Shown: positions 37,608 to 47,956 of the stretch, piece after piece
Layout: each line of letters opens with the position of its first letter
How positions within the stretch are numbered: position 1 is the stretch's first letter
Source of the DNA: Aricia agestis
Lineage: Eukaryota > Arthropoda > Insecta > Lepidoptera > Lycaenidae
Assembly (NCBI RefSeq): GCF_905147365.1
Contig: NC_056425.1
Span: forward strand, 11,187,001 to 11,251,000
DNA: 64,000 bases
Direction: 5' to 3'
Translations under genes and position numbers: made by a program
Notes under the pieces: generated by a model
The model's database searches: none
What the model saw: the letters and a program-made list of their open reading frames with translations, nothing else
Told to the model about the DNA's origin: nothing

Positions 37608-39420
37608 AACCTTAGGAGTCTAATGTCGCCTTCATGTTATCGAAAGCTTATGTCAATTCCATACATTTATGGTCGGCGATTCTATAAAGTAGATAGTAAA
37701 TAAAACGTGGCTCGGCCATCGCTATGTGTCATGGCGCTTGTGATGCGCTATGTCGCGTACGTTTTTGACGTCTAACTTCGTTATCGAAACTAGGGAATGC
37801 ATTTCGACTAAGGGTATACAATATATGCGTCCCACATGCTCCATTTATCATGGTTTTAGATGCTGTTGGTGGGCTAAACATTAATTTTATGAAATGTCTG
37901 TTTAAATAAATTACATTGAGTAGACGCCAAAGTAGCTCCAACATAAAGCAATGACGGTTTAAACGTCTATGAGCCTGTAGGGACATTTGAATTTTTACTT
38001 GCCGCCTTTATGCTTATATTGACATGGCTTACAATTTACATTAAGGTGACTCGAGAGTCCCTTATTTTAAATAGTGTTCAAGTATTCGATCTTAAAATGT
38101 AAGAGTAATAAAGATGTATTTTAACTAATAGGGTTTGTGGTTAATTTTATGTCAGAAAAGATTTGGTGTAAATACTGCTACGATCAGCCATGAAATCTTA
38201 TTTTTCGAGTATACTTAAAAATAGTTAGTAAGAGTCAGTTTGGTCCTCTGTCGGAACAGCATCCGTCGATATTTTAAACTCTGTTTCAAAAACAATAAGT
38301 AGCATGCAGGGCTCATGTATCTAATGTTTATTTAAATAAATATTTGCCTGTGCCTTCCTTTTTTAAGTTTTTTACAGATACACTTCTTTTTAATTGCTTT
38401 GTTTATTGGTTTATGATTTGAGAATGAAAAATTAAAGCTCCAAGGTAAAATGAAGTTATAAAAAATATGAATCGGAACTTTTCTACATTCTTGAAGAGGC
38501 TTCTTAACGAAATTTCAACTCTGAGAGTAAATTAAACTTTGCCCTAATCAATTGCTTTTGTAACAGAGTTTAAGCGTTATATTATTTCATATAAATGTGT
38601 ATATAGCTTAGTTTATAAATAATGTACAAAATTGATTCCATATAATGGATTGACGGTAGTGGAGGGATAATTACGAAACTTGTTAATTTATAATATAGAT
38701 AGGACGTTTCAAATTCTAAACTATATTAATATCACCGCTTTATAAAATTACTGATTATTATGAACTTTATAGTGTTATAAGATGCTTGGACCCAGAAGAT
38801 TGTTAAAAGGTAATGGAGTTTCAATGTCAAGAAAGAAATAGCATTGACGTGTAGATAAGTCATTAGTCGAAAGAAATATCATCATCAAAGAAATTGATAC
38901 ATAAGTCCTCCGGTGGACCTCCGTTATTTGGCCGGGTTATGTCAAGTCAAGATCCGTCGGCTGGGTTTAATATAACTCTACGAAATAAAGAAGGTTCGCC
39001 ATCTGCCTATAAATCGATTTCTCTATTGGTGATTACTTTTATTAATATTATAAAAATATTTGTCTCATTGTCAATGCTATATATAAAAGAAACTTATTGC
39101 ACTATGATATTAAAATTTGATTAGGTTAAGGTAAATCAGCACGGCTACACCTAATCATTAAGTACCACTTGCGCAAATGGGTTAAAGTTAACCTTTGGTT
39201 AACTGTCATGTTTGTCGTCTTCATGAAAGAGACAACATGATATTTAAACCCAGGGTTACTTAATCAAATTCTTGCAAGTGGTGGTTAAATTTTAAGTAGT
39301 AAAAAGGTCCAGTATCATTAATGAGTTGGTATTAATACTCGTATAAACATAAAGGTGCGCGTATTTTAATAATATAATATTATAGCTTGTCATAGTGGTC
39401 GTCAATTTATAGAAGTGGTA

Positions 39421-39580
39421 ATCAGGGTAAGTTGTGATAATTGTCCGGAATTACCTGTATCCACACTAATTTCACACTAACCCTGTATCCGGACTTACCC
39501 TGTATCCGAACTTACCCTGTATCCGGACTTCCCCTGTATCCGGGCTTACTCTGTATCCTGACTTATCCTGATTACCTTTA
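39421..39580. repeat. Tandem CTGTATCCGGACTTACCCTG cluster
   Basis: About five imperfect copies of a 20-base unit CTGTATCCGGACTTACC(CTG), bounded by AATCAGGGTAAGTT on the left and CTTATCCTGATTACC on the right. It appears to be an element of the 37405-37607 family whose right terminus has expanded. Confidence 0.75.
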
Positions 39581-39920
39581 AGTGCCCAAAACGGCGCCGT
39601 TACATAAGTGCCTATAACGCAAGTGTATTATAAATGTACGATTTCGAAGTCAAATTATTTTTAAGTGTTGCAATAAAAGGTGTATAATGTCCATTCCAGT
39701 TCAATGCTAAAGATATAATCCTTTGTCGATACGAAGGTACTTTGTAAATAAACTACCCTGTAGGAATTCGCGCGTATAGTCGAAAAAAACATCTCCGCCC
39801 ATTGATTTTATTATCGACTCTATCTTTAACAAAACAGAGTCTACTTTCCCACAATACGTGATTGATTCTCTCTATAGTCTATTTTTGGAAAGAGTCTACT
39901 TTTCTAGTCTGTTAGATTCA

Positions 39921-39970
39921 CTGACCTCCTTTATACAAGTACGCGTACTTGTATAATGGAGGTCAGTGGT
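39921..39970. repeat. Hairpin with near-perfect 25-bp arms
   Basis: CACTGACCTCCTTTATACAAGTACG meets its inverse with no loop, with one mismatch, centred on ACGCGT. Confidence 0.8.
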
Positions 39971-40750
39971 TAGACTAGAGTAGACAAAGATATTTATCGA
40001 CTGCACGCGAGTTCTTGAAGGTGTTTAAGTCGCAGCCATCTAGTTGAATTCTCCAGCCAATTTGACGACTAGACTCGTTCATTTAACGCGTTCTAAAATT
40101 ATATTTAGGCCTTATTTTTTGGTTAATAGATGCTAGTCTAGCTTTTTCTCAATTGTGAAGTTAAACAAAATTTCTGCGTGATGGTATTTTATTGTGTGGT
40201 GAACCTATAAACAGCCTAGTCATTGAACTGACCGGCCAACTCAACTACATTGCTGCGACGTATATATTCTTATGATCGTGAGTTTTGCTAGACACAAATA
40301 TGATGATGTCTATATGATGTCAATACAACGAATAATAACATTGTAATAAGTGAAGCTGCCCCAAAACACATACATACAGTACTACCACGTTAATGGCTTT
40401 TGGCAATTACCGTTTCTCATTTCTATACAAAAACCTAGATTATCGAGATCCATTAGCAAGTTAGTTTCGCTGTACAATGGACACGAATATAATAGTGTTT
40501 TTAAACTTTGTAAATAATGACCAATGAAATGGTTCTATTCCTTTTTTTAAATAATTATTACGAACTCTCGACGTGAATTTGTATTAAAAGCAATGATAGC
40601 AATTTAATATGTTGCTCACTTGTTGATTCACATTTGACATTTTAGTAGTAAGGGACATAATATGAGAAGAGGACTTCTGAGTCCGATGAGACTTGACTGG
40701 ATAGTGAAAAATATGACATATTAAGTTGTATGGTTTGAAATTAAATGTTT

Positions 40751-40882
40751 AGGTTGGGTTGCACCAGAGGCGTGGGTAAAGTTAAAGTTAAATATGGCGT
40801 CCAAACACCCCATATTCTCATACGACATCTGTCAATTTTTCCGGTTATAGTTAAGGTTAAAGTTAGTTGGTGCAACCCAGTC
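40751..40882. mobile_element. MITE with GGGTTGCACCA ends, copy 2
   Basis: It starts GGTTGGGTTGCACCAGAGGC and ends AGTTAGTTGGTGCAACCCAG; it is a shorter relative of 33783-34119. Confidence 0.7.
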
Positions 40883-41467
40883 TTAGTTTCAACTACACCA
40901 ACACCTGTTACTGTTAATCTGTAATTTATAGAAAGAAATTATAGAAAGCTATTAAATAAAGATTAACCAAAATTGAACACTTTCTGATGTAAAAAAGTGT
41001 TGACACTACAAAAGAGCAAAGTTGATATTGCCAACTGTACAGCTTAATGTCAATTATTAAGGACAGTGAACAGAAATTTTGAAATCTGTTGTATTCACAT
41101 ATTATTTACAATGCGACATAAAATTAAAGTATTGAATTGCTAGTTCCTAAAATCTCAATAATCTGAACAAAATACAAATAAATTCTGAATCGATGGATTT
41201 CATAGGAATGATTTGTTAAAATTGATTGGAAAGAGAAATATTGGTTCTTTAATATATTATTAGTATGTTTAATTAATTCATTAATATTTATTTTGTTGAA
41301 CACCATATAAATGTAAAGGAAAATAAAACTAATGATATGGATTTTAGTTTGCTGTTTTCCCATTTCTCATTAGATATATTAGTATTGTTATAATTATCGA
41401 TTTATTTAAGTATCCTTAGTTCATACAAAAGGTAATTCTAAATAACACAAAAAAACTTGATTAATAT

Positions 41468-41473
41468 TTTATT
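41468..41473 (-). terminator. Poly(A) signal of the METTL23-SLIRP-ACBD6 block
   Basis: AATAAA on the minus strand, about 45 bases past the ACBD6 stop. It is the first such signal after any of the three frames; the 3- and 4-base gaps upstream leave no room for others. Confidence 0.7.
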
Positions 41474-41517
41474 ATTATACAAACTACATAATATATCCAA
41501 AAGCTATAAAACTAAAT

Positions 41518-42285
41518 TCACATTAAGGGAGGGGCATGTTCCAAAATAGTCCTTACTTCCTCTTCTGTAGCCAAATCCAAAGGTGTACTGCCATCATGGT
41601 CAGCAACTAACAAAGCTTGGGCATCAATCAACATTTTTGTTGCTTTTACATGTCCACATAGTGCGGCATAGTGTAAGGCTGTTTGACCACTTTCATCAGG
41701 AGCATTCAAATCAGTGCCAGCATTTATTAAAAATGCTAATGCATCAGTGGAATCTCTGTCTGCAGCCCAATGTAGTGCTGTTAAACCATCCTTGTCTTTT
41801 TCCACTAGAAGTTCAGGATTCTTTCTGACTAATTCTTCTATTCTATCCGGTAGATTCTCTCTGGCAGCTTCAAAAATGTCAAGCTCCTCATGTACTAATT
41901 CTGGTTCAGAATCCCTACGTAAAGTAGATACTGCCACCCAAGATTCCTTACCCCCTTTTGGTGCATCACCGGTCTCAAATTCAGAATCATATTTTTTGAC
42001 AGCTTCCACATATTTTGCTTTGGCTTCATCCTGAGGCATCTCTTCGAGAGCCTTCCATGCTTCCCACTTCCGTCTCCCCTTTTGATCGAACCAGCTGGGT
42101 TTTGGTGATTCACATTTTCCTTCAGTGCTTTGTTTAAATAAACCATACAACTCTAGCAGTTGATTGTTATCTAATTTTGAGGTTATTTTCCTTACATGAT
42201 CTGATGCCTTATTAAAAGATATATCCAATGGAGATTGGTCATCATCTGAGAAATCAGAACATGAATTGGACCATGCCTCTGCCAT
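41518..42285 (-). CDS. ACBD6: Acyl-CoA-binding domain-containing protein 6
   Basis: A 255-residue intronless frame; human ACBD6 has 282. It binds long-chain acyl-CoA and is linked in vertebrates to lipid metabolism and protein N-myristoylation. An acidic N-terminus precedes an ACBP domain at about 20-105 (LLELYGLFKQSTEGKC, then KPSWFDQKGRRKWEAWKAL). A linker and two to three ankyrin repeats follow at about 165-255 (DGLTALHWAADRDSTDAL, SGQTALHYAALCGHVKATK, DGSTPLDLA). The start ATG lies four bases after the SLIRP stop in the context ACAATGG, a strong match to a eukaryotic start. It is the last frame of a three-gene compact block and sits next to its only poly(A) signal. Confidence 0.96.
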   Translation of the reverse strand: MAEAWSNSCSDFSDDDQSPLDISFNKASDHVRKITSKLDNNQLLELYGLFKQSTEGKCESPKPSWFDQKGRRKWEAWKALEEMPQDEAKAKYVEAVKKYDSEFETGDAPKGGKESWVAVSTLRRDSEPELVHEELDIFEAARENLPDRIEELVRKNPELLVEKDKDGLTALHWAADRDSTDALAFLINAGTDLNAPDESGQTALHYAALCGHVKATKMLIDAQALLVADHDGSTPLDLATEEEVRTILEHAPPLM

Positions 42286-42289
42286 TGTT

Positions 42290-42547
42290 TTATTGGTTTT
42301 GAAGTTGGACTACCAGATTTAAGCCTTCTAGTGTATGAACTTGTTTGTTTGTAGCGTCAGCTGCATCAGACGAGCTGACATACTCAATAAAACCATAACC
42401 TTTGCTCAAACCAGTCGAGCGGTCAAACACAACCCTCGCATTCTGCACTGGGCCAAACTGAGAAAAGTAATCTCTGAGTTGCTTGTGTCCAATGGTCCAA
42501 GGTAAATTGCCAATGTAGAGGCGAGCCGCTCTCGCTGTGCTAGCCAT
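42290..42547 (-). CDS. SLIRP: SRA stem-loop-interacting RNA-binding protein (SLIRP)
   Basis: An 85-residue single RRM protein; human SLIRP has 109. SLIRP works with LRPPRC to stabilise mitochondrial mRNAs. RNP2 is LYIGNLPW and RNP1 is SKGYGFIEYV; LRDYFSQFGPVQNARVVFDR lies between them, all typical of this protein. The N-terminal ARAARLYIGNLPW leaves little room for a classic mitochondrial presequence. The ATG lies three bases after the METTL23 stop (TAG-GTT-ATG-G) and the TAA lies four bases before the ACBD6 ATG. I recall the fly orthologues of SLIRP and the ACBD gene being annotated as a dicistronic pair, which this arrangement would extend. Confidence 0.93.
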   Translation of the reverse strand: MASTARAARLYIGNLPWTIGHKQLRDYFSQFGPVQNARVVFDRSTGLSKGYGFIEYVSSSDAADATNKQVHTLEGLNLVVQLQNQ

Positions 42548-42550
42548 AAC

Positions 42551-43246
42551 CTACACAGATACAATTTCTAGTAAATGCAAGGATCTGTCACCGATGATGG
42601 TCTTGAAATCGACACCCGTCGTATCACTCAAGGAGTCCAAGTCCAGCACTGCACCTTTCAGAGCCCACTTCTTAAGGAGAGCTTCAATAGACCAGTCTGT
42701 GCTCCGCTCCTGGTAAGCACACAAAAATTTTGCGTCAGACCCTTCTAGAAAATAAGCTACGGTGGACAAAACTTCCTCGAATTGGGACGGCTCGTAAAAG
42801 CAATCTGAAGCTAAAAGCAAATTTATAGGGCGTAGATCATGGATCTCAGATAGAAATAGGCCCCAAGATAGTCCTAATATTTGCACGTCTCGGCCTGAGA
42901 CTAGACCGTTAGCTTCACAACAAGCGGTCAAATGTTTCAACGATCGTGGGAGGGAAACACTGTCCGTGAGCGTTACTTTGGCACCACACTTGGCTGCCAC
43001 TATTCCGGGCAGCCCGGTTCCACAACCTAGCTCTATGACCCGAAGGCCGCGCAAATGTTTTCTTTGTGTCCACAAGTACCAGGCCAAGAGCGGTGCAGAC
43101 GGCCACGTGTAGAACGAGTAACCGGCCGATAGGAGCTCGGGGATAACAACTTCTAAATAATCACCTCTAGAATCAACGAAACTTGTAGATTTTCCTCGGA
43201 AAACAAACTTTTTCAATTGACCACTTACTGGGCGACCATCGCTCAT
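42551..43246 (-). CDS. METTL23: METTL23-like protein methyltransferase
   Basis: A 231-residue intronless frame of the Methyltransferase-16 (lysine-methyltransferase-like) family. SAM-binding motif I is VIELGCGTGLPGIVAAKCGA (about 70-90), followed by VTLTDS and the post-II motif LLASDCFYEP. The N-terminal SFYTWPSAPLLAWYL is the conserved lead-in seen in METTL23 and relatives. METTL23 has been reported as an arginine methyltransferase for histone H3, but substrate cannot be read here. It is the first frame of the three-gene block. Just before it, overlapping the start, is a two-codon upstream frame, ATG-CAA-TGA (43251-43243), whose stop overlaps the METTL23 ATG. Confidence 0.92.
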   Translation of the reverse strand: MSDGRPVSGQLKKFVFRGKSTSFVDSRGDYLEVVIPELLSAGYSFYTWPSAPLLAWYLWTQRKHLRGLRVIELGCGTGLPGIVAAKCGAKVTLTDSVSLPRSLKHLTACCEANGLVSGRDVQILGLSWGLFLSEIHDLRPINLLLASDCFYEPSQFEEVLSTVAYFLEGSDAKFLCAYQERSTDWSIEALLKKWALKGAVLDLDSLSDTTGVDFKTIIGDRSLHLLEIVSV

Positions 43247-43701
43247 TGCATAAGATATCTAAAAATCTCGAAATAGGCAAATAAAAATTGATAAAATTCA
43301 ACAATCCTCAAATGACACATGTCACATCTACTAACAAATGACACTGACAGTGGATTTTTTTTCCGCCCACGGCGCTGGTTATTTATTATTCGGTCACTGT
43401 GTCTTACCAGACTCATGAGTCATGAGTAGAGACACCGCACACCGTGGCTAACCTCTTGACAGAGTTTTGGCCGGGAGTACTCTCCATAAGGATACGAAAG
43501 CGGAAAGAGTGACGTTGTTTTTTGTATTATTTTCCTACAATGGAGAATGTTACTAGGTACCTATGCCAAATTGCTTGAAATTTTGTCACAGTAAAGCCTG
43601 TATGTATACAAATACACTAGTTTTTGTTGCAGTCAAAAATACCTAGTAGTTTTGATTTTATAGGCATTCAAAGTTTCGATAAATATTGATTCCCGCTAAC
43701 A
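43247..43701. promoter_or_regulatory. Presumed promoter region of the METTL23 block
   Basis: A gene-free stretch upstream of METTL23 that must hold the promoter if the three frames share one transcript. No TATA or initiator motif could be called. Position only. Confidence 0.35.
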
Positions 43702-45192
43702 CTGCCGTGCAGACACTAAAGCGCAGTAAGTGCAAAATCATGGTTCGGAGAAAAACGCATTTAAAGTTTAAAAACGTAAAAAAATATATGAAAATGTATT
43801 TGTTTTGTTCTTTGTCGACTTTATCTCAAAGGGAATAACGTAAACTTAATCCTAGACGTAATGAATGCCCTGAAAACCCCATGAATAATTTATTACAGGC
43901 ATTAATATTTTTGGGGCACCTTTACTGCACAGAAAAAAAAAGAGAATTACATATTAAAACGCAGTAAAAAAGGTGCATTACTGCATTTTAGTTAGTTTTG
44001 TATTCTGGAACATAAAAGAAGTAGTGCATACAAATGACCCAGCATAATAATTTAATTATAAAAAATTTATTTTTCATAATCAAATAGGATGCGTTTTTCA
44101 TTTGAACTTTGTTACTAAGCTAAAATTTATTAAAAAATCTGCATTTTTGCATAAAAAAACTAACAATTATTATCTTCTCTTAGTACTTTAACATCGTTAT
44201 TTTATAATAATGCTTAAAACTTTAAATACCTAAAACACAAAAATTTATAAAATGGTGGAACTGAGAAATAAGTGGTATATTAATAAGTAACAAGACGTTT
44301 ACGAATTAATCAGTCTAATAGGGCATGTGAAGCATAATCTTACGCTATAATATCTAAGCGTCTCTTTTTACTTTAAAATCTATCCAAGAACTCCTGCTCA
44401 ATACAACTACATATTTTCTATGGCGTCATTTTAAGCATTGATGATATAGTAAAATCTAATATTGACCTCACCATGCAATAATAATCACTATAATTGAATA
44501 TCACAATACGATTTACAATAGCCTGCAAGTATCTTTTTGTAAAAGATAGTTGTACGAATTGCAAACATACAACTCTTTCAAATAATACTATACAAATACT
44601 GCATTTTAGCAAGTATTATAGATTATATCAATATAGCAATTAACTTTTTAAAATGCAGTATTATACCTGAATTTACTGCATTTTAAAATTAAAATACTGG
44701 TGATTACTAATGTAATCACTAGTACTGATTTAATGCAGTAAAAACTGTTTGTATAGAGCTAACATATATTGCGTTTTAATTAGATTTTCACGTGACTGTG
44801 TGTGTATACGGAACCATTTAAAAAACAGTATTTTATTTGTATTTACTGCGTTTTATTCTGAAATCACAAAAAAATCCTTGCAGCAAGTGATTTTACTGCG
44901 ATTTATACAGTAATAATGTCTTTTCGGCGGTAAAATTGGATAGTTACTGCATTTCCAAAAAATTTAGTAGTTTAGTTTATGGTTAAAAATAAAATACTTC
45001 CATTTAACGTAAGTTAAATGGAAGTATTTTATTAAGTAAGTTAAGTTTATGGTTAAAAATAAAATACTTCCATTTAACGTAGGATAACGTGAGTAAGCCA
45101 GAAATAAAAAGAGAAAAATGTAGATTTAGAATACATCAAAAACGGAAAATCACAAAAATGCGCCTTACTGCGCTTTAGTGTCTGCACGGCAG
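43702..45192. mobile_element. 1.49-kb TIR element with many internal TACTGCRTTTTA repeats
   Basis: The left end reads CTGCCGTGCAGACACTAAAG (continuing CGCAGTAAG) and the right end is the exact inverse of all 29 bases. AACA borders both sides (43698-43701, 45193-45196), a possible 4-bp target duplication. Inside, at least ten copies of TACTGC(A/G)TTTTA or its inverse are scattered (near 43957, 43978, 44598, 44650, 44674, 44731, 44767, 44844, 44894 and 44945). A 65-bp direct duplication lies at 44974-45083. No transposase frame was found. I cannot place the superfamily. Confidence 0.82.
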
Positions 45193-45269
45193 AACAGTCC
45201 CGCGACCGCTTGTGACGTCATAGCACAATTCCGCCGCGCGAGTCCCATACAATAAATGCAATAAACGTG

Positions 45270-45445
45270 ATTTGCTCTATCTCAACAACGGCAACAGGTA
45301 GGCACTTGAAATTTTCACCAAGGTCTTAATTATATGTGTACTTTAATAATTAATAAGAATATTATAATAAAATAAAAAATTAAGGGGGGCTCCCATACAA
45401 AAATCACAATATTTGGCCTGTTTTGCTCTATAAACTATATTCTCT
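45270..45445 (+). repeat. Dispersed repeat with GGCAACAGGTAGGCACTTGA, copy 1
   Basis: It contains GCTCTATCTCAACAACGGCA, ACAGGTAGGCACTTGAAATT, GGGGGGCTCCCATACAAAAA and TTTTGCTCTATAA. Further copies lie at 47957-48105 (plus) and 48195-48370 (inverted). The SINE-like copy at 45451 follows directly. Confidence 0.75.
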
Positions 45446-45450
45446 ATTTT

Positions 45451-45795
45451 AGACGTGGGAGAGCCATGCTTCGGCACGAATAGGCCGGCTCGACCGGAGA
45501 AATACCACGTTCTCACAGAAAACCAGCGTGAAACAGCGCTTGCCCTGTGTTTCGCCGAGTGAGTGAGTTTACCGGAGGCCCAATCCCCTACCCTGTTCCC
45601 TTCGTAGGGAAGGGAACAGGGTAGCCTCCCCTATTCCCATCCCATCCCATCCTTACCCTCCCCTAATACCCTGTTCCCTCTTAAATGGCCGGCAACGCAC
45701 CTGCAGCTCTTCTGATGCTGCGAGTGTCTATGGGCGACGGCAGTTGCTTTCCATCAGGTGACCCGTTTGCTCGTTTGCCTCTTTATATTTTAATA
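45451..45795 (+). mobile_element. SINE-like repeat (CATCAGGTGACCCGTTTGCTCG family), copy 2
   Basis: Nearly full length, from ACGTGGGAGAGCCATGCTTC to the tail CATCAGGTGACCCGTTTGCT. The pyrimidine middle contains a short inverted repeat (CCCTGTTCCCTTC / GAAGGGAACAGGG). Confidence 0.75.
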
Positions 45796-46465
45796 AAAAA
45801 TATTTCCTCCGTTTTTCCCACATTTTCCTGAGTTTCTTCGGTCGTATTAGTCTTAGCGTGATAATATTTAGCCTATAGTCTTTTTTTTTAAATTATCGCT
45901 TGACAAACTCAAGTCTCGATCTAAAAGACTATGAAAAGTACCATTAACAGGGTCATTAAGGCTCATAAGTCATAACCATGGGACAATGCATGGTATAATA
46001 TTATGGTAGTGATGATGATGATGATGATGTAATTTGCATAGTAGCATATTATGCTTTCCGCTCTAAAAAACAACGCCGAAACTCCCAAACTTGTATCTAT
46101 AAAGAATCAGGAGTTCTCTCAGCACCTTCCGAACCACGGTATACCAGGTATAATACCTCGGTGCAAAATCTTACTTGTTGGTAGCATATGCTTAGAATAC
46201 TTCTCACAAAACCAAAGTCACCACATGTTTCCGTATAAATTTTGAGGAGTTCCCTCGATTACTTATGGATCCTTCATCAGATCACCACTTTTGTGAATAT
46301 AATACCAAATTGGGATGATACCCTATATACCAAAAGAAAAATTTTGAAAATCGGTTTACAAACGGCGGAGTAATCGTTGAACATAAGAAAACGAACATAA
46401 CACCTCCCCATTTTGAAAGTCGGTTAAAATTGTAGCCTATGTGTTATTCTGATGTATAAGCATAG

Positions 46466-47483
46466 CTGGGCATTAACTCGTTAATCCGTTAATCGTTAAT
46501 TAACGAAGTTAACATTTTGATTAACGGATTAGCTTTTAAGCTAACTTTTAGAAATATTAACGGACTCGTTAACTTCCGTTAATATGCAGAAGTCCGTTAA
46601 TCGTTAATCCAATGCCTGCTATTTATTTACCACACGGCACCGCGGCGCGGGCGAAATCAGGTTTCTGAGACAGGTATGAAACGACAAGAAGTGCGCGAGC
46701 AGCGAAACAGAACAATACTAGATACATTTACAGGCGCGTGCGAGTGAGAAGAGACTTGTTTCGTTTTATCATCTAATTACTCAGCGCCGGTGCTTATAGA
46801 CAGAGTGATTTGTTAATTGTTAAGTATTATAAATCATTTGCATGTTGATAAAGGAGAGTGCAGTAAAATTTCGTTTTTTTTTTATGAAATAAGGGGGCAA
46901 ACGAGCAAACGGGTCACCTGATGGAAAGCAACTTCCGTCGCCCATGGACACTCGCAGCATCAGAAGAGCTGCAAGTGCGTTGCCGGCCTTTTAAGAGGGA
47001 ATAGGGTAATAGGGAAGGGTAGGGAAGGGAAGGGAATAGTTGAGGGTAGGGAAGGGAATAGGGTAGGGGTTAGGGGATTGGGCCTCCTGTAAACTCACTC
47101 ACTCGGCGAAACACAGCGCAAGCGTTGTTTCACGCCGGTATTCTGTGGGAACGTGGTATTTATCCGGTCGAGCCGGCCCATTAGTGCCAAAGCATGGCTT
47201 TCCCACGTATAAAAGTTAGGTCGAATACAATAATTATAGAAGTATTTTGTTTTGTCCCTAACATGTTAACTTCCAAAACCTTAAACCAACAGGTCTTGTA
47301 TGTACACTAACGCAATGATATAAGTTACAACAAGGCCATGTTACACATATTAACGGATTAACGATTAACGTTAACTTGCGTTAATTCGTTCGAAATGTAA
47401 CGCTTTAACGTTTAACGAAGCTAACATTTTTGTTAATGGATTAACGATTAACGAAGTTAACTTTTTGATTAACGGTGCCCAGG
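46466..47483. mobile_element. TTAACG-rich MITE split by a nested SINE-like insertion
   Basis: The left part (46466-46640) begins CTGGGCATTAACTCGTTAAT and the right part (47345-47483) ends TTAACGGTGCCCAGG, so the ends are inverted relatives. Both parts are dense in GTTAA/TTAAC words. The inverted SINE-like copy 46880-47213 lies between them, so it was probably inserted later. Not all of the intervening DNA is explained. Confidence 0.6.
46880..47213 (-). mobile_element. SINE-like repeat (CATCAGGTGACCCGTTTGCTCG family), copy 3, inverted
   Basis: It runs from the inverted tail AGCAAACGGGTCACCTGATG through GGGAAGGGAAGGG satellite DNA to the inverted head GAGCCGGCCCATTAGTGCC and GGCTTTCCCACGTAT. 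It lies inside the TTAACG-rich element 46466-47483. Confidence 0.78.
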
Positions 47484-47631
47484 TATGTGTATAAGCTATA
47501 TTATTGTAAAGTTTCATTAAAATCCGTTCAGTAGTTTATGCATGAAACAGTAACAAACATCCATACATCCACACATCCATACATCTATAGATCCAAACCA
47601 ACTTTCGCCTATATAATATTAAGTAGGATAT

Positions 47632-47938
47632 ACGTGGGAGAGCTATGCCTCGGCACGAATGGGCCGGCTCGACTGGAAAAATACCACGTTCTCACAGAAA
47701 ACCGCCGTGAAACAGCGCTTGCGCTGTGTTTCGCCGAGTTAGTGAGTTTGCCGGAGGCCCAATCCCCTACCATATTCCCTTCCCTTCCCATCCCTACCCT
47801 CCCCTATTACCCTATTCCCTCTTAAAAGGCCGGCAACGCACCTGCAGCTCTTCTGATGCTGCGAGTGTCTATGGGCGATGGAAGTTGCTTTCCATTAAGT
47901 GACCTGTTTGCTCGTTTGCCTTCTATTTCTTAAAAAAA
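47632..47938 (+). mobile_element. SINE-like repeat (CATCAGGTGACCCGTTTGCTCG family), copy 4
   Basis: From ACGTGGGAGAGCTATGCCTC to TTGCTCGTTTGCC, with a short pyrimidine middle. It is preceded by a LEP1-like 3' fragment (CATCCATACATCTATAGATC, TATAATATTAAGTAGGAT). Confidence 0.75.
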
Positions 47939-47956
47939 ATTTTTTAGCTTTTTTTT

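Larger units (their letters stand above)
36975..41460. other. 3' flank of Nedd4, probable 3' UTR and spacer
   Basis: No coding frame beyond chance. A first AATAAA lies at 37102-37107, with another near 38107 and a late one near 39673, so the 3' UTR length is uncertain. The region holds the repeats listed separately at 37405, 39421, 39921 and 40751. A piece at about 38910-39020 resembles segments at 35730-35830 and 52500-52660. Confidence 0.5.

Noticed and set aside
43702..45192. Assignment of the 1.49-kb TIR element to hAT or P
   Set aside because: The possible duplication is 4 bp (AACA), neither a clear 8-bp hAT nor P-type site, and no transposase is present, so the superfamily is left open.
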